From Stenotrophomonas indicatrix (GTDB taxonomy: Bacteria; Pseudomonadota; Gammaproteobacteria; Xanthomonadales; Xanthomonadaceae), in assembly GCA_041545745.1 (NCBI GenBank), contig CP168152.1, positions 370,001-434,000 of the forward strand: a stretch of DNA of 64,000 bases, given 5' to 3'. Under the pieces are notes generated by a model. That model was not told the DNA's origin. It worked only from the letters and a program-made list of their open reading frames with translations, and made no database searches. The translations under genes were made by a program, and so were the position numbers. This document shows, in pieces, positions 10,084 to 20,510 of the stretch (positions are counted from its first letter, which is position 1; the number at the start of each line of letters is the position of its first letter).

Positions 10084-11511
10084 ATGCAAACCGCTTCCAC
10101 CATTGCACGACTGACCCTGCTGGCCGTCGGCGTTGCCGGTGCGCTGGCCGCCGCCGACGCCAATGCCGCCGCCTTCCAGCTGAAGGAAAACAGCGCCAAG
10201 GGTCTGGGCCGCGCTTTCGCCGGTTCCACCTCGACCGAAGGCGACGCCTCGGTCATCGCCACCAACCCGGCCTCCATGCGCCTGCTCGACGGCACCATGG
10301 TGCAGGGCGATGTCAGTGCCATCAGCTTCGGTGCCAAGTTCCGCGGCGAAGGCCGTTACGGCAACGGCGCACCGATTTCGGGCGGCAACGGCGGCGATGC
10401 CGGCATGATCGCCCCGGTTCCGGCAGCCTACTTCCACGTCCCGTTCGGCGAAAACGACAACATGCATTTCGGCGTATCGCTGACCGTGCCGTTCGGCTTC
10501 AAGACCGAATACGACCGCGACTGGGTTGGCCGCTACAACGGCGTCAAGACCGAACTGCAGGCCGTCGACCTGGGTGCTGCGTTCTCCTATGACGTCAACC
10601 CGTACCTGTCGTTCGGTGCGTCGGTGTTCGCCGAACGCCTGAATGTCGACCTGACCAGCGCCGTCGATACCGGCACCGCCATCAATGCAACCGCCCAGCG
10701 TACCGCTGCCGCGCGCGTGCTGGCGGCCGGTGGCACACAGGCCCAGGCTGCTGCCGCTTCGCAGGCCGCTGCCCGGCAGGCCGCCCAGCTCGGCTTCTCG
10801 CCGGGTACCGCCGATGGCTACCTGCGCATCAAGGGTGACGAAGTGTCCTTCGGCTACACCCTGGGCATGACCGTCACCCCGGTGGAAGGCACCAACATCG
10901 CCTTCAGCTACCGCTCGGAAGTCGAGCACAAGATCAATGACGGCAAGGCTGACTTCACCATCCCGCAGAACGCGGCCGCCTTCCTGGCGGGTGCCGCTCC
11001 GGGCACCTTCATCGACAGCAACGGTCGCGCCACCATCACCCTGCCGGCCAGTGCCACTGTCGGCTTCACCCACCGTGTGAACGACCAGTGGCAGATCATG
11101 GCCGAAGTCACGCGCACGGCGTGGAGCAAGTTCGACCAGGTCGTCGTCGATTACGACTCCAACCAGCCGGACAGCGTGCTGCCGTTCCACTACCGCGACA
11201 CCACTTTCGTGTCGATCGGTACCGATTACCGTTTGAACGAGAAGCTGACCCTGCGCGGTGGCCTCGCCTATGACCAGACCCCGACCACCGATGCCCACCG
11301 CGATGTGCGCGTGCCGGATACCACCCGCAAGTGGCTGTCGCTGGGCCTGACCTACGCCGCATCGGACAAGATGGAATACAGCGTGGGCTATACCCATCTG
11401 TTTACCACGGATCCGGATGTCTCCTCGACCTCGGCTACGGCCAACACCGTGACCGGCAAGTACAAGGTCACCGGCGACGTGTTGGCTGCGTCGATGCAGT
11501 ACAAGTTCTGA
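10084..11511 (+). CDS. OmpP1/FadL family outer membrane transport protein
   Basis: Outer-membrane beta-barrel of 475 aa, probably for uptake of long-chain fatty acids or other hydrophobic compounds. The signal peptide is MQTASTIARLTLLAVGVAGALAAADANA. After cleavage the mature protein begins AFQLKENSAKGLGRAFAG, the typical FadL N-terminal hatch segment, followed by the conserved NPASM. The barrel ends with the C-terminal signature LAASMQYKF (terminal Phe). An Ala/Gln-rich insertion near residues 200-235 (AARVLAAGGTQAQAAAASQA) is longer than usual. The start has GGAGAG upstream. Confidence 0.93.
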   Translation: MQTASTIARLTLLAVGVAGALAAADANAAAFQLKENSAKGLGRAFAGSTSTEGDASVIATNPASMRLLDGTMVQGDVSAISFGAKFRGEGRYGNGAPISGGNGGDAGMIAPVPAAYFHVPFGENDNMHFGVSLTVPFGFKTEYDRDWVGRYNGVKTELQAVDLGAAFSYDVNPYLSFGASVFAERLNVDLTSAVDTGTAINATAQRTAAARVLAAGGTQAQAAAASQAAARQAAQLGFSPGTADGYLRIKGDEVSFGYTLGMTVTPVEGTNIAFSYRSEVEHKINDGKADFTIPQNAAAFLAGAAPGTFIDSNGRATITLPASATVGFTHRVNDQWQIMAEVTRTAWSKFDQVVVDYDSNQPDSVLPFHYRDTTFVSIGTDYRLNEKLTLRGGLAYDQTPTTDAHRDVRVPDTTRKWLSLGLTYAASDKMEYSVGYTHLFTTDPDVSSTSATANTVTGKYKVTGDVLAASMQYKF

Positions 11512-11536
11512 TTCCGGCGATTGCCTGAAGCAGTAC

Positions 11537-11571
11537 GAAGGAGGCCCCGCGTAAGCGGGGCTTCTTTTTTC
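11537..11571 (+). terminator. Terminator of the FadL-type gene
   Basis: Hairpin GAGGCCCCGC-gtaa-GCGGGGCTTC followed by TTTTTT, 25 bp after the stop codon. Confidence 0.88.
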
Positions 11572-11582
11572 CGGGGATCTGC

Positions 11583-11605
11583 ATCCACGCATGGCGTGGA
11601 TCTAC
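11583..11605. repeat. SMAG-type GTAG palindrome (ATCCACGC subclass)
   Basis: ATCCACGC-atg-GCGTGGAT hairpin with a CTAC end, lying 16 bp before a start codon. Confidence 0.8.
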
Positions 11606-11608
11606 TGC

Positions 11609-11614
11609 GACAAT
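11609..11614 (+). promoter_or_regulatory. -10-like hexamer, leaderless gene
   Basis: GACAAT ends 6 nt before the ATG at 11621 and directly follows a GTAG palindrome. No Shine-Dalgarno sequence is present. Confidence 0.4.
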
Positions 11615-11620
11615 GGTCTC

Positions 11621-12067
11621 ATGGCCGATCGCCGATACCTGAAGAAGATGACCCGCTATTGGGCTGCGGAAGAGGTCAAGGCGAACGCAATTCTGGATCG
11701 CGTGCTGGCGTCGGAATGGTTCGACTACTGGCACACGCATCTTGACTGGATGGGGCGCGGCAATCGCCATGTCAGCGATCGCATCGCCGTTGCCGCAGGA
11801 CTGCTGCGGCTGCTCGAGCGGGCTGTGACGAGCGAGCGGGAGGATGTGCAGTGTTGGGTGACGCTGGCGCCGGATACCGGTCAGAGTGCGCTGTTCCTGC
11901 ATTCGCCGAATCCCCAGGGAACACCATGGCCGTATCCGTTCGATGGTGTGATCTGGGACATCGTCCCGCCTGACTGGCTCGCGCCGTTGCTCTCTTCAAC
12001 CGGCCTGCAGCCAGGACGCTGGGGAAGCGGAGAGAGCCAGCGGCTGCTGGTGCGCGTGCGGCCTTGA
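11621..12067 (+). CDS. Conserved-looking unknown protein (148 aa)
   Basis: Soluble protein beginning MADRRYLKKMTRYWAAEEVK. It is rich in Trp (for example WFDYWHTHLDWMG and PFDGVIWDIVPPDWL), has no signal peptide, and has a predicted mix of helices and short strands. I do not recognise a family. The start at 11621 is preferred over an in-frame ATG at 11591, because the latter lies inside the GTAG palindrome and would code for repeat-derived residues. The -10-like GACAAT just upstream supports a leaderless mRNA. It stands alone between the fadL-type gene and pnuC. Confidence 0.75.
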   Translation: MADRRYLKKMTRYWAAEEVKANAILDRVLASEWFDYWHTHLDWMGRGNRHVSDRIAVAAGLLRLLERAVTSEREDVQCWVTLAPDTGQSALFLHSPNPQGTPWPYPFDGVIWDIVPPDWLAPLLSSTGLQPGRWGSGESQRLLVRVRP

Positions 12068-12072
12068 TTTCC

Positions 12073-12123
12073 ATCCACGCATGGCGTGGATCTACTGGCG
12101 CAATCCCGCAGGGCGCGGATCTA
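12073..12123. repeat. SMAG-type palindrome plus degenerate copy
   Basis: A full ATCCACGC-atg-GCGTGGAT-CTAC element lies at 12073-12095. A weaker relative (CCCGC-AG-GGCGcGGATCTAC) follows at about 12105-12123, ending just before the pnuC -10 box. Confidence 0.65.
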
Positions 12124-12126
12124 CGC

Positions 12127-12132
12127 GACAAT
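12127..12132 (+). promoter_or_regulatory. -10-like hexamer of pnuC
   Basis: GACAAT ends 6 nt before the pnuC ATG (12139). The sequence GGATCTAC just before it is the end of a GTAG palindrome, the same arrangement as at 11609. Confidence 0.4.
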
Positions 12133-12138
12133 AGCGCG

Positions 12139-12738
12139 ATGAACCTGTCCGACCCGAACTTCCAGCTGGAGTTGGCCGCCAACATCGCCGTTGCCGGCTC
12201 GATCCTGCTGGCCGGCCGCAACAACGTGCATACGTGGTGGCTGGGTATCGTCGGCTGTGCGCTGTTCGCTGCCGTGTTCGAGCGCTCGCACCTGTACGCG
12301 GACATGGTGCTGCAGTTCTTCTTCATGGTCATCAGCGTGTTCGGCTGGTGGCAATGGCTGCGTGGCGACCATGGCGCGCCGCTGCCGATCAGCCGCTTGC
12401 CTGCACGCGCGTGGGGCTGGCTGCTGCCGTTGGCGGTGCTGGCGACCTTCGGCTACGGCTGGATGCTGACCCGGCTGACAAACGCCTATGCGCCGTATAT
12501 CGATTCGGCGGTGCTGGTGCTGAGTGTGATCGCGCAGATCCTGATGATGCGGCGCAAGCTGGAATCGTGGTGGGTGTGGCTGCTGGTCAACACCATCGCG
12601 GTGCCGCTGTACTACAGCCGTGGCCTGCATCTGACGTCGATCCTGTACGTGGGCTTCTGGATCAACGCACTGGTGGCTTTGCGCCACTGGCGGCACCTGA
12701 TGCGGGATGAGGCCAGGGCGGCCGACGTTGTTGTCTGA
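12139..12738 (+). CDS. pnuC: PnuC-type nicotinamide riboside/mononucleotide transporter
   Basis: Inner-membrane transporter of 199 aa with about seven hydrophobic segments. It has the PnuC hallmarks: an aromatic-rich segment (NNVHTWWLGIVG), FFFMVISVFGWWQWLRG, and the C-terminal WWVWLLVNTIAVPLYYSRGL with YVGFWINAL. It carries vitamin B3 nucleosides for NAD synthesis. The start is ATG 12139; an in-frame ATG at 12064 would read through a repeat. The 3' end overlaps nadR by 32 nt, so translation is probably coupled. Pairing with an NadR kinase strongly supports nicotinamide riboside uptake with trapping by phosphorylation. Confidence 0.93.
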   Translation: MNLSDPNFQLELAANIAVAGSILLAGRNNVHTWWLGIVGCALFAAVFERSHLYADMVLQFFFMVISVFGWWQWLRGDHGAPLPISRLPARAWGWLLPLAVLATFGYGWMLTRLTNAYAPYIDSAVLVLSVIAQILMMRRKLESWWVWLLVNTIAVPLYYSRGLHLTSILYVGFWINALVALRHWRHLMRDEARAADVVV

Positions 12739-13792
12739 GCGCGCTGCGCGGGGCCTGGTGGTCGGCAAGTTCTGCCCGCTGCACCTCGGCCACGAGCGCC
12801 TGATCGAATTTGCCTCTACCCGCTGCACGCAACTGCTGGTGATCGGCTGGTCGCAACCGGGCTTCCCCGGCTACAGCGCAGAGCGCCGCGAGCGCTGGCT
12901 GCGCGAGCGCTTCCCGCAGGCGACGGTGGCGGTGCTGGATGATGCACGGCTGGCGGCGTTGTGCAGGCAACAGAGCGTACTCGTACGTGCGCTGCCGCAG
13001 GACAAGGACGACGAGCAGCTGCAGCGCGCGTTCACCGCATGGCTGTGCATGACGCTGTTCGGCGGACCGGTGCAGGCGGTGTTTACCGGTGAAGACTATG
13101 GTGACGGCTTCGCGCAGGCACTGGCTGCACACTTCGGCACGCCGGTACGCCATGAGCGCCTGGATCGCACCCTCGATATCGAGCAGGCCTGCGGTACCCA
13201 GTTGCGCGCCGATCCGCATGTGCATCGGCACAGCCTGAGTCCGGCGGTGTATGCCGAACATGTGCAACGCGTGGCGTTCATCGGCGGTGAGTCGACTGGC
13301 AAGAGCACCTTGGCGCGGGTGCTGGCCGAACGCCAGGGCACGGCATGGGTGCCGGAGTTCGGGCGCACGTTGTGGGAGCAGCAGGGCGGCGAGCTGCAGG
13401 CGCAGGATCTGCTGCTTATCGCTGCGACCCAGCCGCAGCACGAGGACCAGGCCGCGCAGCACGCGCATCGTTGGCTGTTCTGCGATACCACGCCGTTGGT
13501 GACGCTGGGCTACAGCGGTTGGATGTTCGACACAGCGCCCGAACCGCTGCAGCGGGCCGCCGCGCGTGCGTACGACCTGCTGTTCCTGTGTGCGCCGGAT
13601 ATCCCGTTCGAGCAGGATGGGACGCGGGTAGGGCAGGAATTCCGCATACAGCAGCACGCGTGGCATCTGCAGCAGTTGCAGGCGCATGGGATGGCCTATG
13701 TGCTGCTGGAAGGCGATCTGGAAACGCGGATTGCGCGGGTGCGGAGTGAGCTGGTGAAGCGGGCGGACAACCGGTTCAGCGTGGCGGCGTGA
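12707..13792 (+). CDS. nadR: NadR-like bifunctional NMN adenylyltransferase / ribosylnicotinamide kinase
   Basis: Cytoplasmic enzyme of 361 aa. The N-terminal half is a nucleotidyltransferase with GLVVGKFCPLHLGHERLI (the HxGH motif). The C-terminal half begins with a P-loop (GGESTGKSTLARVLAE) and is the nicotinamide riboside kinase part. There is no helix-turn-helix domain at the N-terminus, unlike enterobacterial NadR, so it should be an enzyme only. It converts imported nicotinamide riboside to NMN and NAD. The start is ATG 12707 inside pnuC. A GTAG palindrome and a bidirectional terminator follow. Confidence 0.92.
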   Translation: MRPGRPTLLSERAARGLVVGKFCPLHLGHERLIEFASTRCTQLLVIGWSQPGFPGYSAERRERWLRERFPQATVAVLDDARLAALCRQQSVLVRALPQDKDDEQLQRAFTAWLCMTLFGGPVQAVFTGEDYGDGFAQALAAHFGTPVRHERLDRTLDIEQACGTQLRADPHVHRHSLSPAVYAEHVQRVAFIGGESTGKSTLARVLAERQGTAWVPEFGRTLWEQQGGELQAQDLLLIAATQPQHEDQAAQHAHRWLFCDTTPLVTLGYSGWMFDTAPEPLQRAAARAYDLLFLCAPDIPFEQDGTRVGQEFRIQQHAWHLQQLQAHGMAYVLLEGDLETRIARVRSELVKRADNRFSVAA

Positions 13793-13794
13793 TC

Positions 13795-13819
13795 GTCGCC
13801 GGGCATGGCCCGGCGCTAC
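13795..13819. repeat. SMAG-type GTAG palindrome (CGCCGGGC subclass)
   Basis: GTCGCCGGGC-atg-GCCCGGCG-CTAC hairpin starting just after the nadR stop codon. Confidence 0.75.
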
Positions 13820-13830
13820 CGGCAATGCAC

Positions 13831-13858
13831 AAAAAAACCCCGCTTTCGCGGGGTTTTT
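13831..13858. terminator. Bidirectional terminator between nadR and putA
   Basis: AAAAAAACCCCGC-ttt-CGCGGGGTTTTT has an A-run on one side and a T-run on the other, so it can serve both convergent genes. Confidence 0.85.
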
Positions 13859-13881
13859 CGTTTACCGCATGACGCCTGGAA

Positions 13882-16800
13882 TCAGTCGCCCAGGGTCAGC
13901 AGCGAGGCGTTGCCGCCGGCGGCGGTGGTGTTCACCGTCACCGTCTTCTCGGTGGCGAAGCGCAGCAGGTAGTGCGGGCCGCCGGCCTTGGGGCCGGTGC
14001 CGGACAGGCCCTGGCCGCCGAACGGCTGCACGCCGACCACCGCACCGATCTGGTTGCGGTTGACGTAGACGTTGCCGACATGGACGCCATTGCTGATGCG
14101 GTCCACGGTCTCGTCGATGCGCGAATGCACGCCCAGGGTCAGGCCGTAGCCGGTGGCGTTGATCTGGTCGATCACCGCATCGAGCTGGTCGCCCTTCCAG
14201 CGGATCACGTGCAGCACCGGCCCGAAGATTTCCTTCTGCAGCTGGCCCAGATCCTTCAGTTCGTACGCACGCGGTGCGAAGAAGGTGCCGTTGGCCGCTT
14301 CGGCGGACAGTTCGGCCGCAGCGATCAGGCGCGCTTCGCGGTCCATGCGCACGGCGTGGTCCTGCAGGATCTTCAGTGCATCGGCGTCGATCACCGGGCC
14401 GACGTCGGTGGACAGCAGGCCGGAGTTGCCGACCTTCAGTTCCTTCATCGCACCGGCCAGCATTGTCATCACCTTGTCGGCGATGTCGTCCTGCACGAAC
14501 AGCACGCGCGCGGCCGAGCAGCGCTGGCCGGCGGAGGTGAAGGCCGAACCGATCGCGTCCTTGACCAGCTGTTCCGGCAGCGCCGAGGAGTCGGCGATGA
14601 AGGCGTTCTGGCCGCCGGTCTCGGCGATCAGCACGCCGATGGCGGCATCGCGTGCAGCCATCGCGCGGTTGATCGCACGGGCGGTGTCGGTGGAGCCGGT
14701 GAAGGCCACACCGGCCACGCGCGGGTCGGCGGTCAGCGCGGCACCGACGGTGGCGCCATCGCCCGGCAGGTACTGCACCACGTCAGCCGGCACGCCGGCA
14801 TCGTGCAGCAGCTTCACTGCGTAGTAGCCGATCAGGTTGGTCTGCTCGGCCGGCTTGGCGATCACGCTGTTGCCGGCGGCCAGTGCGGCAGCCACCTGGC
14901 CCAGGAAGATCGCCAGCGGGAAGTTCCACGGACTGATGCAGACGAACACGCCGCGGCCATGCAGCTGCAGTTCGTTGGATTCACCGGTCGGGCTGGGCAG
15001 CTTCTCGGCGTGGCTGAACTGCTCGCGCGCCTGCTTGGCGTAATAGCGCAGGAAGTCCACCGCTTCGCGTACTTCGGCGATGCCGTCGGGCAGGCTCTTG
15101 CCGGCTTCCTTCACGCACAGCGCCATGAATTCGGGCATGCGCACTTCCAGCTGGTCGGCGGCGTGCTCGAGGATGGCGGCGCGGCTGGCGGCCGGGGTGC
15201 GGTTCCAGGCCGGCTGCGCGGCCACGGCATTGGCCAGCGCCTTCTGCACGGTGGCGGCATCGGCGGCCTGCCACTGGCCGACCACTTCGCGGGTGTCGGC
15301 CGGGTTGGTCACCGGCAGCGAGGCGCCGGTCGGGTTCGCGCCCGGCACCAGCGGCGCGGCCTGCCAGGGCTTCACTGCAGCGTTGAGCTGCTCGGCCAGG
15401 GCGCGCAGTTCGTTGTCGTTGGCGAGGTTGGCGCCCATGGAGTTCTTCCTGTCGTGGTTCTGGCTGCGCAGCAGGTCAACCGGCAGCGGGATCTTGGGAT
15501 GCGCGATTGCAGAGTGAGTGCCCGATTCGAACGAGGACACCATCTCGACCGGATCGCGGACCAGGTCGGCGATCGGCACGCGCTCGTCGGTGATGCGGTT
15601 GACGAAGCTGGAGTTGGCGCCGTTTTCCAGCAGGCGACGCACCAGGTACGGCAGCAGGTCCTCATGCGAGCCGACCGGGGCGTACACGCGGCAGGGCAGG
15701 CCAAGGCGATCGGCCGGCACCACTTCGGCATACAGGTCGTCGCCCATGCCGTGCAGCTTCTGGTGCTCGTACACGCCGCCGTTGGCGATGCTGCGCACTG
15801 CGGCGATGGTGTGCGCGTTGTGCGTGGCGAACATCGGGTAGATCGCGTCGGCATGGGTAAACAGACGCTTGGCACAGGCCAGGTAGGACACGTCGGTGTT
15901 CTGCTTGCGGGTGAACACCGGGTAGCCCGGGTAGCCTTCGATCTGTGCGCGCTTGATCTCGGCGTCCCAGTAGGCGCCCTTGACCAGGCGCACCTGCAGG
16001 CGGCGACCGGCGCGGCGCGCCATGTCGGCCAGGTGGTCGATCGTGTACGGCGTACGCTTCTGGTAGGCCTGCACGACCACGCCGAAGCCATCCCAGCCGG
16101 ACAGCGAGGCGTCGCCGAACACCTGCTCGATGATGTCCAGCGACAGCTCCAGGCGATCGGACTCTTCGGCGTCGACGGTGCAGCCGATGCCGTAGCTCTT
16201 GGCCAGCTGCGCCAGTTCCAGCACGCCGGGCACTAGGTCCTTCAGCACGCGCGCGCGCTTGGCGTGCTCGTAACGCGGGTACAGCGCCGACAGCTTGATC
16301 GAGATGCCCGGCGCGTTGTTGACGTCGCCATCGGCACGGCCGCCACGCGCCTTGTGGTCACCACCGATAGCGTGGATCGCACGACGATAGTCTTCCAGGT
16401 AACGCAGGGCGTCCTTCATGGTCAGCGCGCCTTCGCCGAGCATGTCGAACGAGTAGCGGTAGCTGGCGCTGTCGCCCTTGTGCGAGCGTGCCAGCGCTTC
16501 GCTGATGGTGCGGCCCATGACGAACTGGTGGCCCATGATCTTCATCGCCTGGCGCACGGCCAGGCGTACCACCGGCTCACCGACGCGGCCGACCAGGCGC
16601 TTGAACGCGCTGGGCGCATCGGCGCGGGTGGCGTCATTCATCTGCACCAGCTTGCCGGTCAGCATCAGGCCCCAGGTGGAGGCGTTGACCAGCACCGAGT
16701 CGCTGCCGCCCAAGTGCTTTTCCCAGTCGGCATCGGCCAGCTTGTCGCGGATCAGCTTGTCGGCGGTCTCCTGGTCCGGAATGCGCAGCAGCGCCTCAGC

Positions 16801-17115
16801 CACGCACATCAGCAGCACGCCTTCCTCGCTGCCCAGGTCGTACTGGCGCATGAAGGCTTCGATCGCGCCCTGGTCCTTGGCGCGCACGCGCACGCGGGCG
16901 ACCAGGTCGGCGGCCAGCGCCTGCACCTTGGCCTGCTCGTCGGCCGGCAGGCGTGCCTGCTCCAGCAGTTCGCGCACATGGCTGGCCTCGTCCTTCAGCC
17001 AGGCATCGGTGATGGCCTGGCGGAACGGGTTGGGGGGCGCCGGCAGTTCCGGCGACAGCAGCGCCGAGGGACGCGGAGCGTCGCTAGCGGCAATGGGAGA
17101 GGAAGGTGCGTTCAT
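13882..17115 (-). CDS. putA: Bifunctional proline dehydrogenase / glutamate semialdehyde dehydrogenase
   Basis: Oxidises proline to glutamate in two steps on one chain of 1077 aa. The N-terminal part holds the FAD-dependent proline dehydrogenase barrel (DAEESDRLELSLDIIE, VVQAYQKRTPYTIDHLAD, VRLVKGAYWDAEIKR). The C-terminal part is the NAD-dependent aldehyde dehydrogenase with SPWNFPLAIFLGQVAAAL, AETGGQNAFI and the catalytic Cys866 in SAGQRCSAARV. There is no ribbon-helix-helix DNA-binding segment at the N-terminus, so it should not repress its own gene as E. coli PutA does. The start is ATG 17115. A minus-strand TAAAAT box at 17144-17149 may be its -10. Confidence 0.96.
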   Translation of the reverse strand: MNAPSSPIAASDAPRPSALLSPELPAPPNPFRQAITDAWLKDEASHVRELLEQARLPADEQAKVQALAADLVARVRVRAKDQGAIEAFMRQYDLGSEEGVLLMCVAEALLRIPDQETADKLIRDKLADADWEKHLGGSDSVLVNASTWGLMLTGKLVQMNDATRADAPSAFKRLVGRVGEPVVRLAVRQAMKIMGHQFVMGRTISEALARSHKGDSASYRYSFDMLGEGALTMKDALRYLEDYRRAIHAIGGDHKARGGRADGDVNNAPGISIKLSALYPRYEHAKRARVLKDLVPGVLELAQLAKSYGIGCTVDAEESDRLELSLDIIEQVFGDASLSGWDGFGVVVQAYQKRTPYTIDHLADMARRAGRRLQVRLVKGAYWDAEIKRAQIEGYPGYPVFTRKQNTDVSYLACAKRLFTHADAIYPMFATHNAHTIAAVRSIANGGVYEHQKLHGMGDDLYAEVVPADRLGLPCRVYAPVGSHEDLLPYLVRRLLENGANSSFVNRITDERVPIADLVRDPVEMVSSFESGTHSAIAHPKIPLPVDLLRSQNHDRKNSMGANLANDNELRALAEQLNAAVKPWQAAPLVPGANPTGASLPVTNPADTREVVGQWQAADAATVQKALANAVAAQPAWNRTPAASRAAILEHAADQLEVRMPEFMALCVKEAGKSLPDGIAEVREAVDFLRYYAKQAREQFSHAEKLPSPTGESNELQLHGRGVFVCISPWNFPLAIFLGQVAAALAAGNSVIAKPAEQTNLIGYYAVKLLHDAGVPADVVQYLPGDGATVGAALTADPRVAGVAFTGSTDTARAINRAMAARDAAIGVLIAETGGQNAFIADSSALPEQLVKDAIGSAFTSAGQRCSAARVLFVQDDIADKVMTMLAGAMKELKVGNSGLLSTDVGPVIDADALKILQDHAVRMDREARLIAAAELSAEAANGTFFAPRAYELKDLGQLQKEIFGPVLHVIRWKGDQLDAVIDQINATGYGLTLGVHSRIDETVDRISNGVHVGNVYVNRNQIGAVVGVQPFGGQGLSGTGPKAGGPHYLLRFATEKTVTVNTTAAGGNASLLTLGD

Positions 17116-17388
17116 GCCGGTCCGGCCAGTGGAAAACTTGGCGATTTTAATCATTTTTTCGACTTCAGGAAGGCCCGCGCAGCCACCTTCATGAATGCTG
17201 ATAGCCCCTAGCAGTGGTGGATTCAGCGTGTTCAGCAAAGTTGAGGCAATTTGTGCCGAATTCGTCATTCGTGCCGTTGGGCTCATGCTGTGTTGCAGCA
17301 TCGGAAAAAGTGTGAATGCACCCTTGCTACCGGTGAGAGGGCAGGGCTACCATCAAGACGTTTCCCGCGGCAGGAACGCGGTTGCGAC
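17116..17388. other. Intergenic region, putA / cox cluster divergent promoters
   Basis: This stretch of 273 bp is lower in GC than its neighbours and holds the control signals for putA (minus) and the DUF2244-cox genes (plus). A TAAAAT hexamer (minus, 17144-17149) is visible. No convincing gene was seen. Confidence 0.5.
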
Positions 17389-17865
17389 ATGATCGAGGTG
17401 CTTACAGCTCCGGATGGGTCAGGTACGCAGCTGCGACTGCGTCCCCCACGGGCGCTCGATGCCCGGCAGTTCGTCCTGTTGTTTGCTGTGTTGTCGGGAG
17501 TGATGTGGCTGGTGTCCGCCTTCGGGTGGGTGGCCGGGAACGCATTCGCCCCCCTGTTCGCGCTGCTGTACAGCCTGTTGCTGGCAGCTGCGTTGCGCGC
17601 GTTGTGGCGCAGCGGTGAACGGCAGGAGGAGATCCGGGTAGTGCCGGCGTGCGTGGAGGTCATCCCCGTGCCCGGTGGATCGCCGGTGTTCCGGGCTCAT
17701 CCGCATTGGGTGCGCCTGCTCACCGACGACCAGAGGGTCCGGCTGGCATCCAGCGGCCGGCAGGTGGAGGTGGGGAGTTTTCTCGCGCCGGCCGAACGTC
17801 AAACGCTTGTTGAAACGCTTGAAGATTTGCTCGCCGCCAGCGATGGCGGCAACCGACGACGCTAA
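17389..17865 (+). CDS. DUF2244 domain membrane protein
   Basis: Protein of 158 aa. A short N-terminal segment (MIEVLTAPDGSGTQLRLRPPRAL) is followed by two hydrophobic spans (QFVLLFAVLSGVMWLVSAFGW and FAPLFALLYSLLLAAALRALW) and a cytoplasmic C-terminal domain with HPHWVRLL and RQVEVGSFL. This matches DUF2244 proteins, often found beside cytochrome oxidase genes. The start is ATG 17389; the upstream open frame is ignored. It lies 11 bp before coxB and is probably the first gene of the oxidase operon. Its molecular role is unknown. Confidence 0.85.
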   Translation: MIEVLTAPDGSGTQLRLRPPRALDARQFVLLFAVLSGVMWLVSAFGWVAGNAFAPLFALLYSLLLAAALRALWRSGERQEEIRVVPACVEVIPVPGGSPVFRAHPHWVRLLTDDQRVRLASSGRQVEVGSFLAPAERQTLVETLEDLLAASDGGNRRR

Positions 17866-17876
17866 GGGTCTAGGCA

Positions 17877-18833
17877 ATGAAGCAAAGCAGAGGGTGGGGC
17901 ACGAAGTGCGTTGCAATGGCCGCCGCGATGGGGGCCCTGCTGTCGATGCCGGGGACGGCGCTGGCCCAGGCGGCCGATCCAAAGCCGTGGCAGTTGAACA
18001 TGGGCAAGGGGGTGACCCAGACCTCACGCCTGGCCTGGGAATCGAACAACCTCTCGCTGATCGTCTGTACGGTGATCGGCGTGATCGTGTTCGGCGCCAT
18101 GGCCTACGCGATGTTCAAGTTCCGCAAGTCCAAGGGCGCGGTCGCCGCTACCTTCAGCCACAACACCAAGGCCGAGGTCATCTGGACCGTGATCCCGGTG
18201 ATCATCCTGGTGGTGATGGCGTGGCCGGCCACGGCCAACCTGATCAAGATGTACGACACCCGCGATGCCGAGATGACGGTGAAGGTCACCGGCTACCAGT
18301 GGATGTGGAAGTACGAGTACCTGGGCGAGAACGTGACCTTCACCAGCCGCCTGGACCGTGAGTCCGACCGCATGCGGCAGAGTGGCAAGGTGCCGACCCG
18401 CGAGAGCCATCCGCACTACCTGCTGGATGTCGACAACCGGCTGGTACTGCCGGTGGACACCAAGGTGCGCTTCGTCATCACCTCCGACGATGTGATCCAC
18501 GCCTGGTGGGTGCCGGCGCTGGGCTGGAAGCAGGACGCGATTCCCGGCTTCATCAACGAAGCCTGGACCAGCATCGAGCAGCCCGGTGTCTACCGCGGCC
18601 AGTGCGCGGAGCTGTGCGGCAAGGACCATGGCTTCATGCCGATCGTGGTCGAGGCGGTGTCCAAGGAAGAGTTCAAGCAGTGGCTGGCGCAGCGCAAACC
18701 GGCGCCTGCACCCGCGACGCCTGCCGCGCCCGCCGAACCCACCGCGCCTGCCAGTGAATCGCCGGCGCAGCCGGCAGCACCGGCCGCCGCCGAGGCCGGC
18801 AACGCGCCTGCCGCGGCGGCCAGCGGAGCCTGA
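17877..18833 (+). CDS. coxB: Cytochrome c oxidase subunit II
   Basis: Subunit II of the aa3-type oxidase, 318 aa, carrying the CuA electron-entry site in the periplasm. It has a signal peptide (to about residue 31, ALAQA), two transmembrane helices (LSLIVCTVIGVIVFGAMAYAM and VIWTVIPVIILVVMAW), then the cupredoxin domain with the CuA motif GQCAELCGKDHGFM (Cys243, Cys247, His251). After the CuA domain comes a tail of about 50 residues of almost only Ala, Pro and Glu, with no cytochrome c domain. Cluster order coxB-coxA-ctaG-coxC follows. Confidence 0.97.
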   Translation: MKQSRGWGTKCVAMAAAMGALLSMPGTALAQAADPKPWQLNMGKGVTQTSRLAWESNNLSLIVCTVIGVIVFGAMAYAMFKFRKSKGAVAATFSHNTKAEVIWTVIPVIILVVMAWPATANLIKMYDTRDAEMTVKVTGYQWMWKYEYLGENVTFTSRLDRESDRMRQSGKVPTRESHPHYLLDVDNRLVLPVDTKVRFVITSDDVIHAWWVPALGWKQDAIPGFINEAWTSIEQPGVYRGQCAELCGKDHGFMPIVVEAVSKEEFKQWLAQRKPAPAPATPAAPAEPTAPASESPAQPAAPAAAEAGNAPAAAASGA

Positions 18834-18894
18834 TGTAACTGTCCGCGGCCGTGTCGCGGCCGCGGCGACAACCGATCCTGAGAGGTGTTTTGCA

Positions 18895-20502
<1,608 letters not shown>

Positions 20503-20510
20503 GGTGGTGC

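Noticed and set aside
13972..16236. Long open frame of 754 codons on the plus strand opposite putA
   Set aside because: It lies fully inside the clear minus-strand putA gene and its product is a His/Ala/Val/Gly/Gln-rich shadow typical of GC-rich DNA.
17195..17392. Frame of 65 codons upstream of the DUF2244 gene
   Set aside because: No ribosome site, no protein-like pattern, and it lies in the divergent promoter region.
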